DNA of 50,860 bases from assembly GCA_900766925.1 (NCBI GenBank), contig CAAFXG010000356.1:1-50860 (forward strand). The letters run 5' to 3'. The stretch comes from Lachnospiraceae bacterium (lineage in GTDB: Bacteria; Bacillota; Clostridia; Lachnospirales; Lachnospiraceae). The notes beneath the pieces are model-generated. The model was given only the letters and a program-made list of their open reading frames with translations, had not been told where the DNA came from and made no database searches. The stretch's first letter is position 1, and every line of letters starts with the position of its first letter. A program made the translations under genes and the position numbers. Shown one piece after another: positions 16,453 through 26,319 of the stretch.

Positions 16453-19400
16453 ATGAACAAAACAGCAATTAAGAATTTCGCCATATGGGCAAGGAACAAG
16501 TTAATAGCTGATGTGAAATATCGTGCAGGATTATTAGGTGTGACTGAAAATGGTATTGCAAATGCACTTCCACAGTCTACAGGAAGCACTGAATTCTACG
16601 ATATCGGAACAGCGGAGCCTTTTGCTATTCATGGGAGCGAAATTGAACAGAGAAGGAAACTTGTTGAAGCTTTAAGGTTAAAAGAGAAGGACTCTAATTA
16701 TCAGAATGCCTATAAATATATTTTGGAAGAAGTAGCCTATACATGGTTTAACAGATTGATTGCTGTTAGATTTATGGAAGTAAATGACTATCTTCCTGCA
16801 CATATAAGGGTACTTTCTTCTGAATCAGGAAAAATGGAACCGGATATTGTGACAAATCCATTTGATGCAGAGTTGTATTTTACACCATCTGAAGAAAGTA
16901 AAGTCATCGAGTTAAAACAGGATAACAAACTTGATGAGCTTTTCAGAATGCTTTTTATCAAACAATGTAATGCTTTGAATGATTATCTTCCAGCATTGTT
17001 TGAAAAGACAAATCATTACACAGAATTACTTCTCAATCTTTCGTTCATTGACAAGGATGGTGTGGTTTACCATTTGGTAAATGATATTGATGAGGCTGAT
17101 TTTAACGTGGAGCTTGGCGGTCAGGTAGAAATCATTGGATGGTTATATCAGTATTACAATACGGAACCTAAGAATGAAGCATTTGCAAAGAATGGGAAGA
17201 TCACGAAAGATGAAATCCCGGCTGTGACACAGCTTTTTACACCTGATTGGATTGTAAGATATATGGTTGAAAACAGCCTTGGGCGTCTGTGGCTGGAAGG
17301 TCATCCAAATGATGCATTAAAGTCGCAGTGGAAATACTATCTTGATGAGGCTGAACAGGAGCCGGAAGTACAGGCACAGTTAGATGAGATCAAGAAAGAA
17401 CATGCAAAACTGAATCCGGAAGATATTAAGCTCATTGATCCATGTATGGGTAGTGGACATATCTTGGTTTACGCCTTTGATGTCTTTATGCAGATATACG
17501 AGTCTGCTGGCTGGAACCAGAGAGATGCAGCAAAGAGTATCTTAGAGAATAATATCTATGGTCTTGATATTGATGACAGAGCAGGTCAGATGGCTTACTT
17601 TGCAGTAATGATGAAAGCACGTCAGTACAACAGAAGAATCTTAAGTAAGGATACTGCTTACAATGTATTTGCTATTCAGGAGAGTAATGGGATTACATCC
17701 GCTTCTATGCATGATATGGGTGTGAATCTTTCGCAGGAAGAGTATGCAAAGGCATCAAAAGAGGCAATGAAGCTTGTGGAAGAGTTCCATGATGCTAAGG
17801 AGTATGGAAGTATCATAAATGTTGAAGAACATGATTGGGAACTTCTTAAGAGATTTGCGGTTCCAAGACAGGATGAATCTGGTCAGATGGCATTAGATAT
17901 CCATGGTGAGCAGGAAGCATCTGAGAGAATACAGCAATTGATTAAGATTGGAAAGAATCTTGCAAAGAAGTATGAGGTTGTAATTACAAATCCGCCGTAT
18001 ATGGCAATTAGTGGTGCTAGTCCTAAAATCAGTACATATGTTAAAGATAAATACCCAGATGAAAAGATAGATATGTACTCTGTATTTATTACAAAATGTA
18101 ATAACATGTGTAAAAAGAGCGGTTTTCGTTCGATGATTACTCAGCATGGTTGGATGTTCTTGGGTAGTTTTGAAAGCATGAGAGTAAAGACACTGCAGAA
18201 TGATATTGTTAGTATGGCACATTTAGGGGCAAGGGCTTTTGAAGAGATTGGTGGAGAAGTGGTTCAGACGGTTGCATTTGTGTCAGTAAAACATCATATT
18301 TGCAATTATAAAGCAAAATATTGTAGATTGCTTGACCCGACGACTCAGAAGGGAAAGGAAGACTTGTTCTTAGAAAAGCAAAATATATATTTATCATCTG
18401 CACAAGAATATAAAAAAATACCTGGTATGCCAGTTGCGTATTGGGTTAGCGATTCTATGAAACAAGCATTTTCTGATAAATTATTAAGTGATTATGCGTA
18501 TACAAAACAAGGATTTGCAACAGGAAATAACGACATATTTTTACGTTTATGGCAAGAAGTAGAGAAAGGCAAGACATCTATATGGAATTGTGACACGAAG
18601 TGGTATCCATGCAACAAAGGCGGTTCATATAGAAAATGGTATGGTAATAACTCTTATGTTGCAAATTGGGAAAATGATGGTGCTCAGATGAGAGGTTATG
18701 TTGGTTCGGTAATAAGAAACTCACAGTTCTACTTTAAAGAAGGAATTACGTGGTCTTCTTTGGCAAACCAGTTATCTTTGAGATATACACCTAAGGGATT
18801 TGTATTCGAATCGAAAGGTTCTATGTGTTATACAAAAGGTGAAATAGATATCAAATATTTGTTAGGATTGTTAAATAGTAAAATAGCATCAGAGGCATTA
18901 CTCATTCTATCACCAACATTGGATTTTCATGAAGGACCAATGGGAAAAGTGCCTATTATAAAAAAAGACAATAATACTATTTTAGAACTAGTAGAAGCAA
19001 ATATCGATATTTGCAAATGTGAATGGAATGATTACGAGGAATCATGGGATTTTGCAAAACACCCATTAACAAAAGGAACTACTATTGGAAGATTAATTTC
19101 TGATAAATATATAGAATGGGAAAATAAGAGTAATTATCGTTTTAACCAACTTAAAGCAAACGAAGAAGAATTAAATAGATTCTTTATCGATATTTATGGA
19201 TTAACAGATGAATTAACTCCAGAGGTAGAAGATAAAGATGTCACTGTTCGTAAGGCAGATATTCAGAGAGATATTAAAAGTCTTGTGTCCTATGCGGTTG
19301 GTTGTATGCTTGGTAGATATTCACTTGATATTGAAGGTTTGGCATATGCTGGCGGAGAATGGGATGCAAGCAAGTATACAAGCTTTATACCTGATGTAGA

Positions 19401-20058
19401 CAATGTTATTCCAATTACAGATGAAGAGTATCTGGAAGACGATATTGTGACACGTTTCTGCGAGTGGATTAAGGTTGTATATGGTGCAGATACGTTGGAA
19501 GAGAACCTTGATTTTATCGCAAAAACACTTGGAAATAAGGGAGAAACCAGCAGAGCAGTGATTAGGAATTATTTCTTAACAGATTTCTTTAAGGATCATT
19601 GTCAGACATATTCGGTTACTGGCTCTGGTAAAAGACCGATTTATTGGTTGTTTGATAGTGGCAAACAGAATGGATTCAAGGCGCTCATTTATCTTCATAG
19701 ATACAACGCTGATACTATTGGTAATCTTCGTGTTGAATACCTTCACAAGATGCAGAGGGTGTACGAATCAGAAATTAATCGTATGCAGGATACAATAGAC
19801 CACAGCACTAACAGTAGAGAGGTTGCGACTGCAACAAAACGAAAGGAAAAGCTTACAAAGCAGTTAAAAGAGTGTCGTGATTATGATGAGAAGATTGGTC
19901 ACTTGGCATTGGAACGTATTGAATTGGATTTGGATGATGGCGTCAAATACAACTATCGTAAAGTACAGACTGGTAGCGATGGCAAGTTCTATGAAGTACT
20001 TGCAGATAGCAAAGCTATTATGATGGACGCCAAGAAGTATTCTGAGTTCAAACAATAA
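16453..20058 (+). CDS. pglX: BREX adenine-specific DNA methyltransferase PglX
   Basis: This 1201-aa enzyme methylates adenine in a non-palindromic site to mark host DNA; the same site helps BREX tell phage from self. The methyltransferase core has motif I DPCMGSGH at 329-336 and the catalytic NPPY at 513-516 (amino-methyltransferase gamma order). The C-terminal half contains the target recognition region (about 600-900), the most variable part of the family, followed by a helical C-terminus. AAGGAG lies 9 bases upstream of ATG. Base use from about 18.3 to 19.2 kb, the recognition region, is more AT-rich than the ends, as expected if the specificity module has been exchanged. The enzyme looks complete. 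Confidence 0.94.
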   Translation: MNKTAIKNFAIWARNKLIADVKYRAGLLGVTENGIANALPQSTGSTEFYDIGTAEPFAIHGSEIEQRRKLVEALRLKEKDSNYQNAYKYILEEVAYTWFNRLIAVRFMEVNDYLPAHIRVLSSESGKMEPDIVTNPFDAELYFTPSEESKVIELKQDNKLDELFRMLFIKQCNALNDYLPALFEKTNHYTELLLNLSFIDKDGVVYHLVNDIDEADFNVELGGQVEIIGWLYQYYNTEPKNEAFAKNGKITKDEIPAVTQLFTPDWIVRYMVENSLGRLWLEGHPNDALKSQWKYYLDEAEQEPEVQAQLDEIKKEHAKLNPEDIKLIDPCMGSGHILVYAFDVFMQIYESAGWNQRDAAKSILENNIYGLDIDDRAGQMAYFAVMMKARQYNRRILSKDTAYNVFAIQESNGITSASMHDMGVNLSQEEYAKASKEAMKLVEEFHDAKEYGSIINVEEHDWELLKRFAVPRQDESGQMALDIHGEQEASERIQQLIKIGKNLAKKYEVVITNPPYMAISGASPKISTYVKDKYPDEKIDMYSVFITKCNNMCKKSGFRSMITQHGWMFLGSFESMRVKTLQNDIVSMAHLGARAFEEIGGEVVQTVAFVSVKHHICNYKAKYCRLLDPTTQKGKEDLFLEKQNIYLSSAQEYKKIPGMPVAYWVSDSMKQAFSDKLLSDYAYTKQGFATGNNDIFLRLWQEVEKGKTSIWNCDTKWYPCNKGGSYRKWYGNNSYVANWENDGAQMRGYVGSVIRNSQFYFKEGITWSSLANQLSLRYTPKGFVFESKGSMCYTKGEIDIKYLLGLLNSKIASEALLILSPTLDFHEGPMGKVPIIKKDNNTILELVEANIDICKCEWNDYEESWDFAKHPLTKGTTIGRLISDKYIEWENKSNYRFNQLKANEEELNRFFIDIYGLTDELTPEVEDKDVTVRKADIQRDIKSLVSYAVGCMLGRYSLDIEGLAYAGGEWDASKYTSFIPDVDNVIPITDEEYLEDDIVTRFCEWIKVVYGADTLEENLDFIAKTLGNKGETSRAVIRNYFLTDFFKDHCQTYSVTGSGKRPIYWLFDSGKQNGFKALIYLHRYNADTIGNLRVEYLHKMQRVYESEINRMQDTIDHSTNSREVATATKRKEKLTKQLKECRDYDEKIGHLALERIELDLDDGVKYNYRKVQTGSDGKFYEVLADSKAIMMDAKKYSEFKQ

Positions 20059-20078
20059 AAAATGAGGAATTATAAGAA

Positions 20079-20876
20079 ATGAGTAATTTATATCATTACA
20101 CAACTTTTCAGAATTTTGATAGTATTTTGAAAAGTAAAAGCCTGTGGCTCGGAAATGTTCATTATATGAATGATAGAAGCGAGATGTCTCAAGTTTTTAA
20201 GTACATAAAAGAAGAATTATACCAAGCGTATCCTGATAAAAAGGAAGAATTTGATAAATTGTTTGAAGTGCAATCAAAGCGATTTGGTAGTGCACCTGCT
20301 TACGTTTTTTCTTTTAGTGGGCAAAGAGATGATGCTGCACAATGGGATAGATATGCCAATAATGGAGCTGGTCTTTGTATAAAATTTAATGAAGATGCAC
20401 TTAAGGAAATAACTAGAGGGAAAGCAGAACTATTTCCAGTAAAATATGATTCTGATGATACATGTAGAACATATAAAAAAGTATTGGATATGTTTATAGA
20501 GAATGGCTTTTCGGACATTGAAGATGTAGAAATAAGTAATCTATTCACCTTGGCATGGTCATCATCTATAACATATAAACATCCTTCTTTTCGCGCAGAG
20601 GATGAAATGCGTTTATGTGCATTTCCGTTTGGATTTAATGGAATTGAACCAGAATTAGTCCAGTATGTTGTTACTTCAAACGGAGTAAAAGAGTATTATT
20701 CTATCAATTTAGATCCGGATGGAAGTCGTATGAAGGGGCTTATTGAGGAAATCATACTTGGTCCTAAAGCAAGAGTTGATAGGAATGTATATTATCGCTA
20801 TTTGCAAAAAATTTGTGGAGGCAGAATAGATTTTGACGGTATGAAAATTACAGCGTCGGATTGCCCATTGATATAA
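20079..20876 (+). CDS. DUF2971 protein inserted in the BREX operon
   Basis: This 265-aa protein begins LYHYTTFQNFDSILKSKSLWLGNVHYMNDRSEM, the hallmark of DUF2971, and continues with VFSFSGQRDDAAQWDRYANNGAGLCIKF and RAEDEMRLCAF. No biochemical role is firmly established. The N-terminal YHYT...IL...LW pattern resembles the opening of ADP-ribosyltransferase-fold toxins such as DarT, which would suggest a nucleotide-modifying effector, but this is an inference from pattern only. GAGGAA lies 10 bases before the ATG. It lies between pglX (20-base gap) and pglZ (17-base gap), both essential BREX genes, so it is co-expressed with them. It is not part of the minimal type 1 set; an accessory antiphage or toxin cargo is the likeliest reading. 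Confidence 0.8.
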   Translation: MSNLYHYTTFQNFDSILKSKSLWLGNVHYMNDRSEMSQVFKYIKEELYQAYPDKKEEFDKLFEVQSKRFGSAPAYVFSFSGQRDDAAQWDRYANNGAGLCIKFNEDALKEITRGKAELFPVKYDSDDTCRTYKKVLDMFIENGFSDIEDVEISNLFTLAWSSSITYKHPSFRAEDEMRLCAFPFGFNGIEPELVQYVVTSNGVKEYYSINLDPDGSRMKGLIEEIILGPKARVDRNVYYRYLQKICGGRIDFDGMKITASDCPLI

Positions 20877-20893
20877 AACTAAGGAGGTTAGCA

Positions 20894-23413
20894 ATGGCTG
20901 AGCTTAACCTAAAACAAATAATAGACAAATTGAATGAAGAGTTTACCGGGGATACACGTAAGCTTGTTTTCTGGTATGACGATAAAGGTGAATTTGTTGA
21001 GGATATGGAGAATGTTGAACTGGATAATGCAAAGGTGTATTTCCTTCGTAGAGATAATCAGTTTCTGACAAAGTATTTTTTTGAAAGAGAAGATAAGACA
21101 ACAAATTATCTTATCTATGCACCTTTTCCGAAACCGGATGTAAAAGAAAACCATTTGGAAGATATGTTGCTTTATTCAAAGAGATTTTATGCAGACAGAG
21201 CATCGCTTCTGTCTGTGGATCTTGGAATTGAAGAGAAATACAAGCCTATTATTGAGAAGTATATTAAGTTTTTTGGTAACAAGGAGCGTACCCAGAGATT
21301 CTATGATTTGGAAATTGAAAACTTCAACGAAGAGAATATTGTCGTTGGTTTATTAAGTGCACTTTGCAAGACAAAGACTTGTTCATTTGAGGAAGTAGTG
21401 CGAATTGTACTAACTGATTCGGAACTTGATGATAACAAATTTATTGATGAGTTTCTTAAATATGACTTAATGCCTTCCTTCTGGAAATTATGCGAGCAGC
21501 ATTTTGGTTATACGGACAGCAATCCAACACTTGAAAAGTTGCTGGTAACAATGTTTGTCACATATTCAGATAAGTATATTCAGACAGATTTACCAAAAGC
21601 ATGGATGTCGTTTGTATCTACTAAGCCGGGAAATATTATTGCATTCATGGACAACCTTATGAATAGTATGCTTTACAGTGTTAGGTTTGATGAATTATCA
21701 GCTTATATTGCAAATGGATTGAATATGGAATCTGCGCTATCAAATTATGAACCGGAAGATATGCTTTCTTGTGAAGTTTTCAGACAGGTGGATACTTTTA
21801 TTTTAAAATGGATTGTAGATAGACTTGTTGCAGAGGATACAGGTGCCAAAGCAGGCGATTATGCAATTCCTCAGATATGCGATATGAGAATCAAGATGCA
21901 TTTTGGAACTATGTTTGCAGAAAGATATGAAATGCTTAAGAATGCTCACAGAATAATATGCATTGCGAATTATCAGCCGGAAGATTCGTTTAAGAAGATT
22001 GCTAGTAAGTATATGACGGAAGATTATCAAATTGATCAGGAGTATAGAAAGTTTATTTATAATTACGACAAGGTAGGTTCACCTGATGATTATGAAGAAC
22101 TCAAGACTTTAGTTGAAAATATATATACAAATGAGTATTTAGCAAAGATTATTCCGGCATGGAACAAAACACTTCAGGATTCTGATAGTATGATTGCTTT
22201 ACCATTACAGAGAGGATTTTACAGTAGATATGTAGGTAATGCAAAAGAAAAGACAATCGTTATTATTTCTGATGCAATGAGATATGAGGTTGCTAAGGAA
22301 TTAATGGACCGAATACAGGATGATCCGAGATGTACGATAAGAAAGCCGGAAGTGATTCTGGGTACATTGCCTTCATATACAAGACTTGGTATGGCAGCGT
22401 TATTGCCAAATCGTAAACTTGAAATGACAGATGATTATACAATTTTGGTTGATGGACAAAAATGTGACAACCTGGCAGCAAGACAAGCTATTTTAGCGGC
22501 GCACTGTAAAGATTCAAGCTGTTATCAGTTTGATGATATCAAAGGATATAACACGACTAAGCTGAAACAGTTATTTACTGGTCAGCAGGTTGTTTATATA
22601 TATCATAATCAGATTGATGCACGTGGAGACAAGCAAAATACAGAGGATGAAGTATTTGATGCTTGTGAAAGTGCAATCAATGAAATCATTGAATTTATTA
22701 CCAAGAAGGCTGCAAACGCAAATGTATATAGATTTGTTGTAACTGCGGATCATGGTTTTATTTATAAGCGAGATAAGCTTACGGAAAGTGATAAAATTGG
22801 TGGTCTTACGGGTAAGGATGCATTTATAAACAGAAGATTTATCGTATCAAATGATGCAATCAACGATGATGGTGTAGAAAATATCAGCTTAGGATATATT
22901 CTTGGCAATGATGACCGGAAGATTGTTTCATATCCAACAAGTAGTAATGTATTTAAAGTTTCCGGTGGGGGTCAGAATTATGTCCATGGAGGGTCATCGC
23001 CTCAGGAAATGCTTGTTCCGGTTATTGATATTAAGATGGAAAGAGGCAAGCAGGAGACAAAGAATGTCCAGATTGCTTTAGTAAGTATGGTTCAGAAGAT
23101 TACAAATCTGATTACTACAATGGATTTCATTCAGTCAGAGCCGGTTAGCGATACTATTAAGCAGACAACATACAAAATGGTATTTGTTGATGAGGATGGC
23201 GAAAGAATCTCAAATGAAAATACTTATGTGGCAGACAGCAGAGAACCGGATTCTTCAAAGAGAATCTTTAAGATGAGATTCAATTTCAAGAATAAGAAAT
23301 ATGACAGTTCAAAGCGTTACTATTTGTCTGTATATGATGCAAGTAATGAAGTGGAATTATTCAGACATCAGGTGATTATGGATATTGCTATGGCAGATGA
23401 TTTTGGATGGTAG
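20894..23413 (+). CDS. pglZ: BREX alkaline-phosphatase-superfamily protein PglZ
   Basis: This 839-aa protein is the hallmark gene of BREX/Pgl systems. The C-terminal half carries the alkaline phosphatase superfamily metal site: ISDAMRYE with Asp460 and VTADHGF with Asp619 and His620. The N-terminal half (about 1-430) is helical and thought to mediate assembly. ATG at 20894 is chosen because AAGGAGG lies 7 bases upstream; the longer frame from 20861 overlaps the preceding gene and lacks a site. The family is proposed to act as a phosphodiesterase or nuclease. Metal-binding residues are intact and length is normal. Confidence 0.93.
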   Translation: MAELNLKQIIDKLNEEFTGDTRKLVFWYDDKGEFVEDMENVELDNAKVYFLRRDNQFLTKYFFEREDKTTNYLIYAPFPKPDVKENHLEDMLLYSKRFYADRASLLSVDLGIEEKYKPIIEKYIKFFGNKERTQRFYDLEIENFNEENIVVGLLSALCKTKTCSFEEVVRIVLTDSELDDNKFIDEFLKYDLMPSFWKLCEQHFGYTDSNPTLEKLLVTMFVTYSDKYIQTDLPKAWMSFVSTKPGNIIAFMDNLMNSMLYSVRFDELSAYIANGLNMESALSNYEPEDMLSCEVFRQVDTFILKWIVDRLVAEDTGAKAGDYAIPQICDMRIKMHFGTMFAERYEMLKNAHRIICIANYQPEDSFKKIASKYMTEDYQIDQEYRKFIYNYDKVGSPDDYEELKTLVENIYTNEYLAKIIPAWNKTLQDSDSMIALPLQRGFYSRYVGNAKEKTIVIISDAMRYEVAKELMDRIQDDPRCTIRKPEVILGTLPSYTRLGMAALLPNRKLEMTDDYTILVDGQKCDNLAARQAILAAHCKDSSCYQFDDIKGYNTTKLKQLFTGQQVVYIYHNQIDARGDKQNTEDEVFDACESAINEIIEFITKKAANANVYRFVVTADHGFIYKRDKLTESDKIGGLTGKDAFINRRFIVSNDAINDDGVENISLGYILGNDDRKIVSYPTSSNVFKVSGGGQNYVHGGSSPQEMLVPVIDIKMERGKQETKNVQIALVSMVQKITNLITTMDFIQSEPVSDTIKQTTYKMVFVDEDGERISNENTYVADSREPDSSKRIFKMRFNFKNKKYDSSKRYYLSVYDASNEVELFRHQVIMDIAMADDFGW

Positions 23414-23423
23414 GTGATTGATT

Positions 23424-24182
23424 GTGGAAGAACAAACAATCTATGAAATAAACGAGTATGAAATAGAAATATATAGACCTAGTTGGGATAGACGTGCAAG
23501 AGTTACAGTTCGTGACGATTACAAAGACGAAATTATAAAACGAAAATGGTCGTTGGTGAATGGCTATCCGCATAATAGTAAATTAGGGTATTTACATATA
23601 TATGTCATGAGAAAGTGGTATGGCGATGATATATGTGACGAAATGAAAAATAAAAACTTTGTGGTAGATCATATGAATAATAATCATATGGATTCTACAA
23701 TTAGAAATTTGGCTTTTTTAAACGCGGATGAAAATATTTCAAAAGGTCATCATTTTGACAAAATTAACAAAGATAAAATGTATATAGCATTATCTATGTT
23801 TCGTGATTTCGAAAAAGAATTATTTCAGGTCACAATAGTTTTTAACTATCCTGCAAAGATTATTCATCCGCAAATTGATGAACCAGCAGTATTGAATATT
23901 GCTTTTTTGTTATACGAAGATGATTATTCCAAAGTTATATTTGATTGTCAGCAAATACTAAATGAATATTATAAAAATTATACAATAAGTCCTATCTATT
24001 TAAGATGTATTGATTATGACTTAGAAGGATATTATGAGGAACAATATCCTAAAGAGGTGCACGATTATTATATCAGTGGAAAGCATGGACATGGTGTGTG
24101 TTTTTTTTGCAGTAAGGCACCTAGAAAAGACTGGGATGCAAATACGAAGTTAGAAAGATTTTACTTACATCATAAGATTTGA
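23424..24182 (+). CDS. HNH-endonuclease-like protein inside the BREX operon
   Basis: This 252-aa protein contains a motif of the homing/HNH type at about residues 77-100: VVDHMNNNHMDSTIRNLAFLNADEN, in which DH, the central N and the NL pair match the HNH metal finger. An N-terminal basic segment (RPSWDRRARVTVRD, KRKWSL) could bind DNA. The C-terminal half has no family I know and ends with a Cys/His cluster (GHGVCFFC, YLHHKI). GTG at 23424 is preferred since AGGTGA lies six bases upstream; TTG at 23418 has worse spacing. It sits between pglZ and brxL, 10 bases after pglZ. Its codon use is more AT-rich than its neighbours. It may be a nuclease effector of this BREX variant or a parasitic HNH gene. 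Confidence 0.65.
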   Translation: MEEQTIYEINEYEIEIYRPSWDRRARVTVRDDYKDEIIKRKWSLVNGYPHNSKLGYLHIYVMRKWYGDDICDEMKNKNFVVDHMNNNHMDSTIRNLAFLNADENISKGHHFDKINKDKMYIALSMFRDFEKELFQVTIVFNYPAKIIHPQIDEPAVLNIAFLLYEDDYSKVIFDCQQILNEYYKNYTISPIYLRCIDYDLEGYYEEQYPKEVHDYYISGKHGHGVCFFCSKAPRKDWDANTKLERFYLHHKI

Positions 24183-24223
24183 TATTAAGGTTTAAAATAT
24201 GATGAGTTAAGGGAGGCTTGACA

Positions 24224-26296
24224 ATGGACGAATTTAGAGCATTATCTGAAACAGACGATAGAAGGGAAGTAATCAAAAATAAGCTGCGTCAGTATTACGA
24301 TGGACGTATAGTTCGTAAGGATTTAACGAAGTCTATCCGTGAAGGTGCGAATGTTCCGGTGTATGTTCTGGAGTATCTCTTGGGACAATACTGTAATTCT
24401 GATGACCCGGAAATTATTGATGAAGGTGTCGAGAATGTCAAAAGAATTCTCCGGGATAATTATGTGCGACCGGATGAAGCCCAGAAGATTATGTCTCTTC
24501 TACGAGAGCGGGGAAGCTATACAGTAATTGATAGAATCAGTGTCATCCTTAATACACGAGAAGATCGTTATGAAGCTACCTTTTCCAATCTTGGAATAAA
24601 AGGTATCCCGATTCATCCGGACTATGTAAAAGATTACGATCGTCTACTTTGTGGAGGTATCTGGTGTATCTTACAGCTTGAATATGAATTTATTGAAGAG
24701 GATAAGAAGAATACACAGCCTATACGAATAAGAAAATTGACACCGATTCAGCTGCCACATGTGGATATGGATGAAGTGAAGAATGGTCGTAAAGCATTTA
24801 CTAAAGAAGAGTGGATGGATGTGATGCTCCGCTCTACTGGAATGGAGCCGGACAAGCTGAGTGAGCGAGCAAAGTGGCTTTTGATTGCGAGAATGATTCC
24901 GCTTGTTGAAAATAATTTCAATATGTGTGAGCTTGGACCTCGTTCTACCGGTAAATCATACATATATGAGCAGATTTCACCGAACAGTATACTTGTTGCC
25001 GGGGGACAGACCACAGTGGCAAACCTCTTTTATAATATGTCCAATAATACAGTTGGACTTGTTGGCATGTGGGATGTTGTAGCATTTGATGAGGTTGCAG
25101 GTATCAAGTTCAAGGATAAAGACGGAGTTCAGATTATGAAGGGATATATGGCATCCGGTTCATTTTCTCGTGGTAAAGCAGAGATACAGGCAAAGGCATC
25201 GATGGTATTCGTTGGTAATATCAATCAGAGTGTAGAGACTTTGCAAAAAACATCCAGCTTATTTGACCCGTTTCCACCGGAAATGGGAACTGACACGGCA
25301 TTTCTTGACCGCTTTCATGCTTATATTCCGGGTTGGGAGATACCGAAATATAGACCGGATTCATTCACGGACGATTATGGATTTATTACTGATTACCTAT
25401 CAGAGTTCATGCGTGAGCTTCGTAAGGATAATTACAGCAACATAGCAGAGAAGTATTTCAAATTAGGTAATAACTTAAATCAGAGAGATGCCATTGCAGT
25501 GCGTAAGCTGATTTCAGGATTTATTAAATTGATTTATCCGGATGGAGAAGTTACTAAGGAAGAAGTTGCTGAAATTATGGATATTTCTCTGGAGCTTCGT
25601 AGACGAGTAAAAGAGCAGCTGAAAAAACTTGGCGGAATGGAGTTCTATGATGTAAATTTCTCATACATAGATAATGACAGTTTTGATGAGCATTTTGTTT
25701 CAGTTCCGGAGCAGGGAGGCGGCAAGCTGATTCCTGAAGGAATGGGCAAGGCTGGATGTTTATATACTGTTTCAAAGTCGAAGACAGGTATGATTGGCTG
25801 TTATCGCCTTGAAACACAGATGATGCCGGGAAATGGAAAACTGACATGTACCGGTATTGGGTCAGGAAAAGAGCCGAAGGAAGCGACCAATACAGCATTT
25901 AATTATTTGAAAGCCAATGGTAATGCAATATCTGGGTCAATTAGTACAACCACAAAAGACTATATCATCAATTATCAGGATATGCAGGGACTTGGCATGA
26001 CAGGAAATTTGGCATTACCAACATTGATTACAATTTCATCGGCAGCCCTGAATAAGCCACCCGTAAGTAGTCTTGCAGTATTAGGTGAGATTAGTATAGG
26101 TGGTACACTGATCAAAGTGGAAGATTTGGCAAGCACATTGCAGGTTTGTCTTGATTGCGGTGCAAAGAAGGTGCTGTTGCCGATTACGTCAGCGGCAGAT
26201 TTAGGCACTGTACCATCTGATTTAGTAGGTGCGTTTAGTTTGATATTCTATTCAACACCGCAAGAGGCAGTTTTTAAGGCGTTAGGAGTAGAGTAG
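24224..26296 (+). CDS. brxL: BREX AAA+ protein BrxL (Lon-like)
   Basis: This 690-aa protein is the last core gene of type 1 BREX. It is an AAA+ protein with a C-terminal Lon-protease-like domain; family members assemble into DNA-binding rings and are needed for phage exclusion but not for host methylation. Walker A is GPRSTGKS at 238-245, and the hinge VVAFDEVAGI holds the Walker B acids. In the Lon-like part, the position of the catalytic Ser (the PSAG block of Lon) aligns with GLGMTG (589-594), so Ser is absent, while a Lys of the dyad may survive at 631 (GGTLIK). This suggests no protease activity. ATG at 24224 follows GGGAGG; no terminator follows the stop. Confidence 0.92.
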   Translation: MDEFRALSETDDRREVIKNKLRQYYDGRIVRKDLTKSIREGANVPVYVLEYLLGQYCNSDDPEIIDEGVENVKRILRDNYVRPDEAQKIMSLLRERGSYTVIDRISVILNTREDRYEATFSNLGIKGIPIHPDYVKDYDRLLCGGIWCILQLEYEFIEEDKKNTQPIRIRKLTPIQLPHVDMDEVKNGRKAFTKEEWMDVMLRSTGMEPDKLSERAKWLLIARMIPLVENNFNMCELGPRSTGKSYIYEQISPNSILVAGGQTTVANLFYNMSNNTVGLVGMWDVVAFDEVAGIKFKDKDGVQIMKGYMASGSFSRGKAEIQAKASMVFVGNINQSVETLQKTSSLFDPFPPEMGTDTAFLDRFHAYIPGWEIPKYRPDSFTDDYGFITDYLSEFMRELRKDNYSNIAEKYFKLGNNLNQRDAIAVRKLISGFIKLIYPDGEVTKEEVAEIMDISLELRRRVKEQLKKLGGMEFYDVNFSYIDNDSFDEHFVSVPEQGGGKLIPEGMGKAGCLYTVSKSKTGMIGCYRLETQMMPGNGKLTCTGIGSGKEPKEATNTAFNYLKANGNAISGSISTTTKDYIINYQDMQGLGMTGNLALPTLITISSAALNKPPVSSLAVLGEISIGGTLIKVEDLASTLQVCLDCGAKKVLLPITSAADLGTVPSDLVGAFSLIFYSTPQEAVFKALGVE

Positions 26297-26319
26297 TCAT
26301 ATATATAAAGAAAAAGAAG

